From an uncultured Collinsella sp. (GTDB lineage: Bacteria; Actinomycetota; Coriobacteriia; Coriobacteriales; Coriobacteriaceae), in the NCBI GenBank assembly GCA_905199225.1, contig CAJKFS010000037.1:1-23551 (forward strand): DNA of 23,551 nucleotides, written 5' to 3'. Position 1 is the first letter of the stretch. Every line of letters starts with the position of its first letter. Of the stretch, positions 15,077 through 23,468 are shown in pieces. The notes beneath the pieces were generated by a model. It saw nothing but the letters and a program-made list of their open reading frames with translations. It searched no databases and had not been told where the DNA came from. Made by a program: the position numbers and the translations under genes.

Positions 15077-16849
15077 ATGCTGAAGAGGTTTTTGTCTTAT
15101 TACAAGCCCCAGATGGGGCTTTTTGTTGCTGATACTGTTTGTGCTCTGGTGCTTGCCGCCATTGACCTGGCGTTCCCCATTATCCTGCGCAATTTGACCG
15201 GCGGGCTATTTGCTCAGGGTCAGGCTGCCATTATGCAGGCGCTCGGCATGATCGCGGTGGGCTTGGTGCTGATGTATGCCGTCCGCTGCGCCTGCCGCTA
15301 CTTTGTGAGCTATTGGGGTCACGTGATGGGTGCGCGCATGGAGTCCAAAATGCGCGAGGACCTGTTCGACCAGTATGAGCGCTTTAGCTTTGCGTACTTC
15401 GACCGCAACAGCTCGGGCGACATGATGAGCCGCGTGGTCAACGACCTGTTCGATATCTGCGAGGCGGCGCACCACGTGCCCGAGTGGATCATCATCTGCG
15501 GCATCGAGATTATCGGCTCGTTTGTGATCCTCTTTACCATCGCCCCGGTGCTGGCGCTCGCCATGGCCGTGGTGACGGCGGCGTTTGCGGTCATCATGTT
15601 TTGGCAAAACATGCGTATGCGCGAGGTCTTTAGCGACAACCGCAAAAAGATCAGCGGCATCAATGCGCAGCTGCAGGATTCGCTGGCGGGCATGCGCGTG
15701 GTCAAGAGCTTTGCCAACGAGGAGACCGAACGCTTCAAGTTCCGCGCCTCCAACAATCGCTATCTTTCGTCCAAGGAGAACATGTATCACGCCATGGGCG
15801 TCTATACCGCGACGTATGGCCTGCTCTCGGGCGTGCTCTATGTGATCGTGGTGCTGCTGGGCGGCTGGCTGGTCGCCCAGGGACAGCTGCAGGCGGTCGA
15901 TATGGCGACCTTTGCACTCTATATTTCGCTGTTCTGCACGCCGCTTGAGACGCTCGTCAATTCGGCCGAAACGTATCAGAAGGCTATCGCCGGCTTTAAG
16001 CGTATGGACGAGGTGCTCTCGACGGCGCCGGATATCCAGGACAAGCCGGGCGCCACTGATCTGCAGGTGACTGCCGGCGCCGTGGAGTATCACGACGTGT
16101 GCTTTAACTACGAGGACGTTGAGCTGGGCGAGGGCTATGCCGACGAGCGACCCGTTATCGACCATATGGACCTGTCCATCAAGCCCGGGCAGACCATCGC
16201 TTTGGTTGGCCCTTCGGGCGGCGGCAAGTCCACGACCTGTTCGCTGCTGCCGCGCTTTTATGACGTGGCTACCGGATCCATTAGCATCGACGGTCAGGAC
16301 GTGCGCGATGTGACGCAGCAGAGCCTGCGCCGCGCCATCGGCCTGGTGCAGCAGGATGTCTACCTGTTTGACGGTACGATTGGCGAGAACATCGCCTACG
16401 GCAAGCCGGGTGCTACGGCAGAAGAGATCGCCGAGGCGGCCCGCCGCGCCAATATCGATACCTTTATCGAATCGCTTCCGCAGGGCTACGACACCGTGGT
16501 GGGCGAGCGCGGCAGCCGTCTTTCGGGCGGACAGAAGCAGCGCGTTGCCATCGCGCGCGTGTTTCTCAAGAACCCCAAGATCCTGATTTTGGACGAGGCG
16601 ACGAGTGCTTTGGATAACGAGAGCGAGGAGGCGGTGCAGGAGTCGCTCGAAGAGCTGGCACGCGGCCGTACCACAATCATCATCGCCCACCGCCTCTCGA
16701 CCATTAAACACGCCGATGAGATTGCGACCGTTGAGCATGGTCGCGTTGTGGAGCGTGGCACGCACGAGGAGCTTCTCGCCCGTGGCGGCACCTATGCCCG
16801 TTACTATCGAATGCAGTTCGAAGGTGCGCGTGCGCACGAGCTCGACTGA
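15077..16849 (+). CDS. ABC transporter, exporter type, permease-ATPase fusion
   Basis: 590 residues, a typical half-exporter. Six membrane helices (~1-310) are followed by the nucleotide-binding domain with Walker A GPSGGGKSTT, Q-loop VQQDVYLF, signature LSGGQKQR, Walker B ILILDEATSALD and H-loop IIAHRLST. It would work as a homodimer or with another half-transporter. The substrate (drug, lipid or peptide) cannot be told from sequence. The ATG at 15077 is chosen because AAGG (15068-15071) precedes it by 5 bases and the protein then begins MLKRFLSYYKPQ like its relatives. A longer start at 14978 inside the MITE adds 33 hydrophilic residues. The next gene begins 19 bases after its stop. Confidence 0.92.
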   Translation: MLKRFLSYYKPQMGLFVADTVCALVLAAIDLAFPIILRNLTGGLFAQGQAAIMQALGMIAVGLVLMYAVRCACRYFVSYWGHVMGARMESKMREDLFDQYERFSFAYFDRNSSGDMMSRVVNDLFDICEAAHHVPEWIIICGIEIIGSFVILFTIAPVLALAMAVVTAAFAVIMFWQNMRMREVFSDNRKKISGINAQLQDSLAGMRVVKSFANEETERFKFRASNNRYLSSKENMYHAMGVYTATYGLLSGVLYVIVVLLGGWLVAQGQLQAVDMATFALYISLFCTPLETLVNSAETYQKAIAGFKRMDEVLSTAPDIQDKPGATDLQVTAGAVEYHDVCFNYEDVELGEGYADERPVIDHMDLSIKPGQTIALVGPSGGGKSTTCSLLPRFYDVATGSISIDGQDVRDVTQQSLRRAIGLVQQDVYLFDGTIGENIAYGKPGATAEEIAEAARRANIDTFIESLPQGYDTVVGERGSRLSGGQKQRVAIARVFLKNPKILILDEATSALDNESEEAVQESLEELARGRTTIIIAHRLSTIKHADEIATVEHGRVVERGTHEELLARGGTYARYYRMQFEGARAHELD

Positions 16850-16868
16850 TTGATATGACAGGAAGTTT

Positions 16869-17831
16869 ATGGCTGACAAGAACCCTTTGACTCCGGAAGA
16901 AGTGACGGAGTTATTCTCCGAAATCGATGCATCCGGCGTCTTGGATCCCACGCTCGCCAAAAAGCGTACCGAGCGCATGCGTGAGAAGGAGGCTGCGGCC
17001 AAGCGCGGTGACAAAGCGGCGCTAGCGCAGCTGCGCAGCGAGGACCGCGCGAGCCAGGCAAAACATATCGACCCGCTGTCCGAGGACGATCCTTCGGGCT
17101 CGCAGGTGAGCCATACCATTACGAAGACCGCGATGGCCGTGGTCATCGGTATTTTGGTGCTGATCGTGGGCATGCAGATTGGCTACGGCGTGATGCGTCG
17201 TCTGAACACCGCCAACCTGTCCGAGAGCGTTTCGGTCGATACCGTTTCGACGGCGCTGAAGGGTGGACTTGAATGGGGCAACGGCTTTACGCAGTTCCCG
17301 CTCGACTTTACCGTCGATGAAGCCGATGAACGCACGGGCACGGTCGAGGTGACGGTGTTGGACACATCGTCTGCCAACGAGCTCGAGCTGCTGTCCAACG
17401 GGCAGATTCAGGCCGCGGCGCTTGCGACCAACGCGTTGCTCAACGATAAGATCGACCGCGTGGTGTATAACGTTCACGCCTATATCGACGAGGATAGCAA
17501 CATTCAGCACGATTCCTTCTTTGGCATGTTCCCCGCGCGCGGCCACCAGAGCGCCATTTTGACGTTCGTGTGGACCAAGAGCTCATCCAACGCCACGAGT
17601 ATCGACTGGAAGATGCGCATCGTGAGTATGGATGACACCATCGCCGAGCGCATTCAGAAGCAGGTGAACTCGGTGTCGTCGTTGATTGAGGACCCGGTGG
17701 TGAGCCAGACCAAGATTGACGAGGAAAAGGCCGAACGTGACCTGGAGCATCGTCTGCATGGCCGCGAGATTTTCCGCGGCGGCAAGCCCGATCGCACACC
17801 GTCCGAACTGCTGGAGCAGGACAAGAAATAA
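16869..17831 (+). CDS. Membrane-anchored protein, function unknown
   Basis: 320 residues, unrecognised. A charged N-terminal cytosolic part (1-85; a likely coiled region EKEAAAKRGDKAALAQLRSE) is followed by one transmembrane helix (~88-108) and an extracytoplasmic domain of about 210 residues. That domain contains TGTVEVTVLDTSSANELELLSNGQ, several alternating strands and a late helix, and the C-terminus is Lys/Glu-rich. The RBS AGGAAG precedes the ATG. It is close-packed behind the ABC exporter and ends at a strong terminator, so the two are probably one operon and it may assist the transporter. That link is inference only. Confidence 0.75.
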   Translation: MADKNPLTPEEVTELFSEIDASGVLDPTLAKKRTERMREKEAAAKRGDKAALAQLRSEDRASQAKHIDPLSEDDPSGSQVSHTITKTAMAVVIGILVLIVGMQIGYGVMRRLNTANLSESVSVDTVSTALKGGLEWGNGFTQFPLDFTVDEADERTGTVEVTVLDTSSANELELLSNGQIQAAALATNALLNDKIDRVVYNVHAYIDEDSNIQHDSFFGMFPARGHQSAILTFVWTKSSSNATSIDWKMRIVSMDDTIAERIQKQVNSVSSLIEDPVVSQTKIDEEKAERDLEHRLHGREIFRGGKPDRTPSELLEQDKK

Positions 17832-17840
17832 TAAGACGTC

Positions 17841-17881
17841 ATCATCCCGCGTGAGCCACAAGCCTCGCGGGATGATTTTTT
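17841..17881 (+). terminator. Intrinsic terminator of the ABC operon
   Basis: ATCATCCCGCG (17841-17851) pairs perfectly with CGCGGGATGAT (17866-17876), followed by a run of six T residues. Confidence 0.92.
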
Positions 17882-18004
17882 AATCCCCGTCCCAGAAAAA
17901 TCATTATGCATAGAAAGTCATAATTATCATTTCGTAAACATTTCGATGAAATTAACGCCATGAGGCATACTTGCGGTTACAATACCGCGAGGCCTAACTA
18001 CACA
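17882..18004 (+). promoter_or_regulatory. Promoter region of carAB (unresolved)
   Basis: An A/T-rich 120-base gap. Candidate -10 boxes are CATACT (17966-17971 region) and TACAAT (about 17978-17983). Neither has a clearly good -35 at 17 bases. The promoter must lie here because the terminator at 17841 precedes it and the PyrR leader follows. Confidence 0.35.
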
Positions 18005-18037
18005 CCTTTAAGCCGGTCCTGTGAGACCGGGAAGGAG
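18005..18037 (+). promoter_or_regulatory. PyrR-binding RNA element overlapping the carA Shine-Dalgarno
   Basis: Lower stem CCTT (18005-18008) with AAGG (18032-18035), an internal loop, upper stem CCGGTC (18013-18018) with GACCGG (18025-18030), and the loop CTGTGA. This matches the PyrR-binding consensus of Bacillus and actinobacterial pyr leaders (CCTTTAA ... TCCnGnGAG ... GAAGG). Because AAGG is also the core of the carA Shine-Dalgarno AAGGAG (ATG at 18042), PyrR bound with UMP/UTP would block ribosome entry. The translational mechanism matches that reported for mycobacteria; here it is inferred. Confidence 0.8.
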
Positions 18038-18041
18038 AATT

Positions 18042-19547
18042 ATGGCGAACAACCATACCGCGGGCGCTGCCGCCCGCACCTTCGCGCCCAGCGAGCTTTG
18101 CCAGCGCATGCTGGCCAAAACCAGCAAGGGCACCTGCGGTCCCTGCATCCTGTATCTTGAGGATGGGACCATTTTTTATGGACGTGCATGCGGCGCCGAG
18201 GGCACCGCGACCGGCGAAGTCTGCTTCAACACCTCGCTCGAGGGCTACTTTGAGGTCATGACCGACCCGAGTTATGCCGGCCAAATCGTAACCATGACCT
18301 ATCCGCAGATCGGCAACTACGGTATCGACGAGACCGACGTCCAGTCGGCCTTCCCCGGCGACGCCGTGCGCCCCGCGAGCGCTCCGGCTATGCGCGGCAT
18401 GATCGTTCGCGACATGTGCGCCACGCCTTCCAACTGGCGCTTGGCCGTCAGCGTGCCGGAGTACCTGCGCGCCCACGGCATCGTCGCTATCGAGGGTGTC
18501 GACACCCGCGCTCTGGTGCGCCATCTGCGCGACAATGGTTCCAAGATGGGCATTATCTCGACCGAGATCTTCGACGTCGACGAGCTTGCCGAGCGTCTGG
18601 CCGCAGCGCCCACGCTGGTAGGCGAGAACCTGGTCAAGACCGTAAGCTGCCCCGCGCCTCACGAGTTTGTGGCCGTCGACCTGCCTGCCACGCATGACTT
18701 TGCGCTTTCGGCTGCCGCTCCTGCCCGTCACAAAGTGGTCGCCTACGACTGCGGTGTGAAGCGCGGCATTCTGGAGGGTCTGGTCCGCGCCGGCTGCGAC
18801 CTTACTGTCGTGCCGTGGGATACGCCCGCGAGTGAGGTGCTCGACATGAATCCCGATGGCGTCTTTTTGTCCAACGGCCCTGGCGACCCCGACGCCGTGG
18901 TGGAGACCTACGAGCAAGTGCAGCAGCTGATCGGCAAGGTGCCGGTCTTTGGCATTTGCCTTGGTCACCAGATGATCAGCCTGGCCTGCGGCGCCCAGAT
19001 GGAAAAGCTTAAGTTCGGTCACCGCGGTGGCAACCAGCCGGTCATGAACCTGGTAAGCCGTCGCGTGGAGATCACCGCGCAAAACCATGGCTTTGGCCTG
19101 CTGTTCCCCAGCTTGGGCAAGCTTGTCCCCGAGCTTTCCGGCGGCGAGACCGAGCATGCGGCCGATGGAGATCTGCGCATCTGGGTGCGCCGCGGAATCG
19201 CGCCGGTCGTGATGAACGAGCGCTTCGGCCGCATTCGCCTGACGCACGTGAACCTCAACGACGGCACCGCCGAGGGCATCCAGCTGCTCGACGCCCCGTG
19301 CTTCTCGGTCCAGTACCACCCCGAGGCCTCGCCTGGCCCCACCGATGCCCACTATCTCTTTACCGCCTTTACGCGACTCATGGACGGCGAGGAGAACTAC
19401 CTGGACATCGACACCGCGAAGGACCGCCTTGCCGGCTGGAACTTTGCCGACGATGGTTCCGCCGTTCTACCGAACGGCGGACCGGTCGACGCTGCGGCTG
19501 CAGCTGGCACATCATCTTGCCGCTCTGCTTCGGACGCGCGGGCATAA
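18042..19547 (+). CDS. carA: Carbamoyl-phosphate synthase small subunit
   Basis: 501 residues, well above the usual 360-400. The CarA N-terminal domain (LEDGTIFYGRACG, then GEVCFNTSLEGYFEVMTDPSYAGQIV) is followed by the class I glutamine amidotransferase domain with GICLGHQ (nucleophile C306), AQNHGF, and YHPEASPGP (H426, E428). It releases ammonia from glutamine for CarB. Extra length comes from an N-terminal ~30 residues, an insertion of roughly 35 residues after AQNHGF (~352-398), and a ~50-residue tail of low complexity after FTRLMDGEE. The ATG at 18042 follows AAGGAG in the PyrR element. A GTG at 18021 lies inside the PyrR loop and is rejected. carB follows after 98 bases. Confidence 0.94.
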   Translation: MANNHTAGAAARTFAPSELCQRMLAKTSKGTCGPCILYLEDGTIFYGRACGAEGTATGEVCFNTSLEGYFEVMTDPSYAGQIVTMTYPQIGNYGIDETDVQSAFPGDAVRPASAPAMRGMIVRDMCATPSNWRLAVSVPEYLRAHGIVAIEGVDTRALVRHLRDNGSKMGIISTEIFDVDELAERLAAAPTLVGENLVKTVSCPAPHEFVAVDLPATHDFALSAAAPARHKVVAYDCGVKRGILEGLVRAGCDLTVVPWDTPASEVLDMNPDGVFLSNGPGDPDAVVETYEQVQQLIGKVPVFGICLGHQMISLACGAQMEKLKFGHRGGNQPVMNLVSRRVEITAQNHGFGLLFPSLGKLVPELSGGETEHAADGDLRIWVRRGIAPVVMNERFGRIRLTHVNLNDGTAEGIQLLDAPCFSVQYHPEASPGPTDAHYLFTAFTRLMDGEENYLDIDTAKDRLAGWNFADDGSAVLPNGGPVDAAAAAGTSSCRSASDARA

Positions 19548-19645
19548 GCCCAGCGCGCCCTCGCATCACGGCAACCTGATGCACCAGCTGCACCCTCGCT
19601 GACTTTTCCAAAACATCGAGTCAGCCTCTCTAGGAGGTTTTAAAC

Positions 19646-22600
19646 ATGCCTAAACGTACTGACATTAAGCGCATCCTCGTCATTGGCTCGGGCCCTATCG
19701 TTATTGGCCAGGCCTGCGAGTTCGACTACTCCGGCGCCCAGGCCTGCAAGGTGCTCAAGGAGGATGGCTTTGAGGTCATCCTGGTCAACTCCAACCCGGC
19801 GACCATCATGACCGATCCGGGTCTTGCCGACCGCACCTATGTCGAGCCCATCACCGCCGAGTTTATCGAGCGCGTGATCAAGAAAGAGCGCCCGGACGCG
19901 CTGCTGCCCACGCTGGGCGGCCAGACCGGTCTGAACGCCGCCGTCGAGCTGGCGAAAGACGGTACGCTCGACAAGTACGGCGTCGAGATGATCGGCTGCG
20001 ACCTGGCCGCCATCGAGCGCGGCGAGGACCGCAAGCTCTTTAACGAGGCCATGGCCGAGATTGGCCTGGAGGTCGCGCGCTCGGGCTATGCCTACAGCGT
20101 GGCCGACGCCGAGGCTATCGCCGAGCGCGTGGGCTATCCCTGCGTACTGCGCCCGAGCTTTACCCTCGGCGGCGCCGGCGGCGGTATCGCTCACACCCAC
20201 GAGGAGCTCGTCTCCATCGTGAGCCAGGGCCTGGAGCTCTCGCCTGCCCACGAGGTGCTGGTCGAGGAGTCCATCGAGGGCTGGAAAGAGTACGAGATGG
20301 AGGTCATGCGTGACCATGCTGGCAACGGCATCATTGTGTGCTCCATCGAGAATCTCGACCCCATGGGCGTGCATACCGGCGACTCCATCACCGTGGCGCC
20401 GGCGCAGACGCTCTCCGACCTTGAGTATCAGCGCATGCGTGTCGCCTCGCTCGCCATCTTGGAGAAGATCGGCGTTGAGACCGGTGGCTCCAACGTGCAG
20501 TTTGCCGTGAATCCCAACACCGGCCGCCTGATCGTCATCGAGATGAACCCGCGCGTGAGCCGTTCGTCCGCCCTCGCTTCCAAGGCCACGGGTTTCCCCA
20601 TTGCCAAGGCCGCCGCGCGCCTGGCTGTGGGCTACACGCTCGACGAGATCGTCAACGACATCACCAAGGCTACGCCCGCCTGCTTTGAGCCCACGATCGA
20701 CTACTGTGTGGTCAAGGTGCCGCGCTTTGCCTTCGAGAAGTTCAAGGGTACCGACCCCACGCTCACCACGCGCATGAAGGCCGTGGGCGAGATTATGGCG
20801 ATCGGCCGCACCTTTGAGGAGGCCTTTGGCAAGGCTATGCGCTCGCTGGAGGATGGCCACCAGGGCATTTGCGCCGGTGGCAAAGAGGGTGCCGATAAGC
20901 TGAGCGACGACGAGCTTGCTCAGGCCGTGGCAACCCCGACCGAGCATCGCATCTTCTTTGTGGTCGAGGCCCTACGCCGTGGCTGGGACATCGCTCGCAT
21001 CCATGCCATCTGCGGTATCGATCCGTGGTACCTCAACCGTATCAACGATATGGTGCAGGTCCAGGAGAGCATCCGCGACCTGCGTGTGGAGGATATCGAC
21101 GCCGACGCGATGCGCCTGCTCAAGCAGTACGGCACGAGCGATGCCGAGATTGCCGCGCTGACCGGCTCGGACGAGCGCTTTGTGCGCGCCTATCGCAAGG
21201 GTCTGGGCGTGGTTCCCAGCATGAAGACGGTCGATACCTGCGCTGCGGAGTTCTCGAGCGCCACGGAGTACCACTACAAGACGTACGAGAACATCTACCG
21301 CACGAGCCCGGATGCCAAGAAGTGCGTGGCTCCCGACGAGACCACGCCGGCGGACAAGCCCAAGGCGATGATCCTGGGCGCCGGCCCCAACCGCATTGGC
21401 CAGGGTATCGAGTTCGATTACTGCTGCGTGCACGCGAGCTATGCGCTGGCGGCCCGCGGCTTTGAGACCATCATGGTCAACTGCAACCCCGAGACCGTTT
21501 CGACCGACTACGACACGTCCGACCGCCTGTACTTTGAGCCGCTCACCTACGAGGACGTCATGGACGTTATCGACGTTGAGCGCCCCGATGGCGTCGTGGT
21601 GACGCTTGGCGGCCAGACCCCGCTTAAGCTGGCGCGCATGTTCGAGGAGAGCGGCGTGAACATCATGGGCACCAAGCCCGATGCCATCGACTTTGCCGAG
21701 GACCGCGAGCGCTTCGCCGCTCTGCTCGACAAGCTGGGCATCATGTACCCGCCGGCGGGCCAGGCCACCTCGTTTGAGGAGGCCGAGGCCGTGGCCGCGC
21801 ACATCGGCTACCCGCTGCTGGTGCGTCCGAGCTACGTGCTGGGCGGCCGCGGCATGATGATCGCCTACGATGCCGAGCATCTGCGCGATTACATGGCCGA
21901 GGCTGCGCGCATTAGCCCCGACTACCCGGTGTACCTGGACCGCTTCCTGGAGGGTGCGATCGAGTCCGATGTCGACGCCCTGTGCGATGGCGAAAAGGTC
22001 TATATCGGCGGTATCCTGGAGCATATCGAGGAGGCCGGTATCCACTCTGGCGACTCCGCGACCTGCATCCCGCCGTTCAGCTTTAGCGAGAGCCTGCAGG
22101 CAAAGCTTCGCGAGACCACGCGCCGCATCGCGATGGCGCTGGGCGTACGCGGCCTGGTCAACGTGCAGTACGCCATCAAGGGCGAGACCGTCTACGTGAT
22201 CGAGGCAAACCCGCGCGCGAGCCGCACCGTGCCGTTCATCTCCAAGGCAACCGGCGTGCCGCTGGCCAAGTGCGCGGCGCGCATCATGGCAGGCGATTCC
22301 ATCGCGAGCTTGGGCCTGCCGAGCGACGAGCGTCAGCTCGATTGGTTCTGCATGAAGGAAGCCGTTATGCCCTGGGGTCGTTTCCCGGGCGCCGACGTTA
22401 TCCTGGGTCCCGAGATGAAGTCGACGGGCGAGGTCATGGGTATCGCCAAGAGCTATCCCGAGGCATACGCCAAGACGCAGCTGGCGATTGACTACAAGCT
22501 GCCCGACCCGAGCGCCGGTAAGGTGTTCATCAGCGTGTGCGACCGCGACAAGCGTCATATCCTTTCGGTCGCCCGTATCCTGCGCTACCTAGGCTTTGAC

Positions 22601-22960
22601 ATCTGCTCCACTGAGGGCACGGCGCGCGTGCTGCGTGGAGGCAACGTGACGTGCGAGGTCGTGGAAAAGATTAGCGGCCCGCACGACGGCGAGCGGCCCA
22701 ACATCGGTGACCTCATCGCCGATGGCAAGATTGCGGTAATCATCAATACGCCGTATGGCCCGGGTTCTCGTGGCGACGGCTACCTTCTGCGCACCGAGGC
22801 CGTGCGCCGCGGCGTGACCTGCGTGACCGCGATGTCCGCGGCCAACACGTACGTGAGCGCTATCGAGGCCGTGCGCGAGGACGAGCAGGGTCACGGCAGC
22901 GCCAACGACATGGGCATGGACGTCATCGCCCTGCAGGACCTGCCGCAGCACACGGTGTAG
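19646..22960 (+). CDS. carB: Carbamoyl-phosphate synthase large subunit
   Basis: 1104 residues (typical ~1070). Two homologous halves each have a pre-ATP-grasp motif (IGSGPIVIGQACEFDYSG near the start; GAGPNRIGQGIEFDYCC near 560) and an ATP-grasp domain with the RPSFTLGGAGGG and RPSYVLGGRGMM loops and VIEMNPRVSRSSALASKATG / VIEANPRASRTVPFISKATG. A C-terminal MGS-like regulatory domain starts at about residue 945 (VFISVCDRDKRHI). It makes carbamoyl phosphate for pyrimidines and arginine. The strong RBS TAGGAGGTTT precedes the ATG. The catalytic loops look intact. It ends just before a large hairpin and two terminators. Confidence 0.98.
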   Translation: MPKRTDIKRILVIGSGPIVIGQACEFDYSGAQACKVLKEDGFEVILVNSNPATIMTDPGLADRTYVEPITAEFIERVIKKERPDALLPTLGGQTGLNAAVELAKDGTLDKYGVEMIGCDLAAIERGEDRKLFNEAMAEIGLEVARSGYAYSVADAEAIAERVGYPCVLRPSFTLGGAGGGIAHTHEELVSIVSQGLELSPAHEVLVEESIEGWKEYEMEVMRDHAGNGIIVCSIENLDPMGVHTGDSITVAPAQTLSDLEYQRMRVASLAILEKIGVETGGSNVQFAVNPNTGRLIVIEMNPRVSRSSALASKATGFPIAKAAARLAVGYTLDEIVNDITKATPACFEPTIDYCVVKVPRFAFEKFKGTDPTLTTRMKAVGEIMAIGRTFEEAFGKAMRSLEDGHQGICAGGKEGADKLSDDELAQAVATPTEHRIFFVVEALRRGWDIARIHAICGIDPWYLNRINDMVQVQESIRDLRVEDIDADAMRLLKQYGTSDAEIAALTGSDERFVRAYRKGLGVVPSMKTVDTCAAEFSSATEYHYKTYENIYRTSPDAKKCVAPDETTPADKPKAMILGAGPNRIGQGIEFDYCCVHASYALAARGFETIMVNCNPETVSTDYDTSDRLYFEPLTYEDVMDVIDVERPDGVVVTLGGQTPLKLARMFEESGVNIMGTKPDAIDFAEDRERFAALLDKLGIMYPPAGQATSFEEAEAVAAHIGYPLLVRPSYVLGGRGMMIAYDAEHLRDYMAEAARISPDYPVYLDRFLEGAIESDVDALCDGEKVYIGGILEHIEEAGIHSGDSATCIPPFSFSESLQAKLRETTRRIAMALGVRGLVNVQYAIKGETVYVIEANPRASRTVPFISKATGVPLAKCAARIMAGDSIASLGLPSDERQLDWFCMKEAVMPWGRFPGADVILGPEMKSTGEVMGIAKSYPEAYAKTQLAIDYKLPDPSAGKVFISVCDRDKRHILSVARILRYLGFDICSTEGTARVLRGGNVTCEVVEKISGPHDGERPNIGDLIADGKIAVIINTPYGPGSRGDGYLLRTEAVRRGVTCVTAMSAANTYVSAIEAVREDEQGHGSANDMGMDVIALQDLPQHTV

Positions 22961-22972
22961 GTTGAGCTGACC

Positions 22973-23057
22973 GGCCGGGGCGGCAGCCGGACACTTTCTC
23001 TCGGAAACTGGGCTTCGCGAAGTTTTCCGAGAGAAAGGACCGCCTCCCGCCCCGGCC
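22973..23057. repeat. Large nested inverted repeat after carB
   Basis: The outer arms GGCCGGGGCGG (22973-22983) and CCGCCCCGGCC (23047-23057) enclose the 14-bp perfect arms CTTTCTCTCGGAAA (22994-23007) and TTTCCGAGAGAAAG (23024-23037), with CTTCGCGAAG near the apex. No T-run follows, so it is not a classical terminator. It starts 12 bases after the carB stop and may be a dispersed palindromic repeat or a 3' stabilising structure. Confidence 0.6.
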
Positions 23058-23067
23058 TGCGGTGACT

Positions 23068-23088
23068 CGGTAGCACCGTGTGCTGCCG
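23068..23088 (+). repeat. Small hairpin between the nested repeat and terminators
   Basis: CGGTAGCAC pairs with GTGCTGCCG (one T-G pair) around a CGT loop. There is no T-run directly after it. Its role is unknown. Confidence 0.4.
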
Positions 23089-23129
23089 AAGGGGCTTTGA
23101 GCGATGACTAGGGCTGAATAAAAAGTGAG

Positions 23130-23171
23130 CGTGGGCTCTGTCGTTCATTCGAACGACAGAGCCCACGTTTT
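23130..23171 (+). terminator. First strong terminator after carB
   Basis: A perfect 17-bp stem (23130-23146 with 23151-23167; arm CGTGGGCTCTGTCGTTC) has an ATTC loop and is followed by TTTTG. An A-tract lies before the 5' arm, so it may also act from the other strand. Confidence 0.85.
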
Positions 23172-23178
23172 GTATGGG

Positions 23179-23215
23179 GTCTCTTGGCGAATTTTCATTC
23201 GCCAAGAGACTTTTT
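23179..23215 (+). terminator. Second tandem terminator after carB
   Basis: A perfect 14-bp stem (GTCTCTTGGCGAAT with its complement, loop TTTC) is followed by five T residues. It lies only 11 bases behind the first terminator. Confidence 0.88.
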
Positions 23216-23236
23216 GCTATGGGGGAGACATGTCCC

Positions 23237-23440
23237 TGGACAGTTAGTTCAGATACGTATTTTTTTAAAGGCTGACGAAGGTCGATTTGGGGTCAAATGA
23301 GCCGTTTTTGGCCTTCTGGGCCGACAGAGGCGCTCGCTCAAGGGCGAGAATAGCCCATTATTGGGTCCAAAGTGGCTCCAAACCAATCCATTAATGCCAA
23401 TTGGCACGGCCAAATAATACGTATCTGAACTAACTGTCCA
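23237..23440. mobile_element. 204-bp MITE-like element with 25-bp perfect terminal inverted repeats
   Basis: The left end 23237-23261 (TGGACAGTTAGTTCAG...) and the right end 23416-23440 are exact reverse complements over 25 bases. The 154-base interior has no credible gene; a - strand frame crossing it has no ribosome binding site. The ends resemble insertion-sequence termini, and the length suggests a non-autonomous derivative moved by a transposase elsewhere. Only a CC dinucleotide is shared by the flanks, so a target duplication is not demonstrated. Confidence 0.65.
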
Positions 23441-23468
23441 CCACCGGTAGCGCGCAGAGATGTGGTGT

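Noticed and set aside
18021..18041. GTG start for carA at 18021
   Set aside because: It lies in the loop of the PyrR hairpin upstream of the Shine-Dalgarno AAGGAG. The ATG at 18042 is correctly spaced.
20972..22558. 528-codon - strand frame within carB
   Set aside because: Antisense shadow of a conserved gene, with low-complexity Ala/Val/Gly/His composition and no ribosome binding site.
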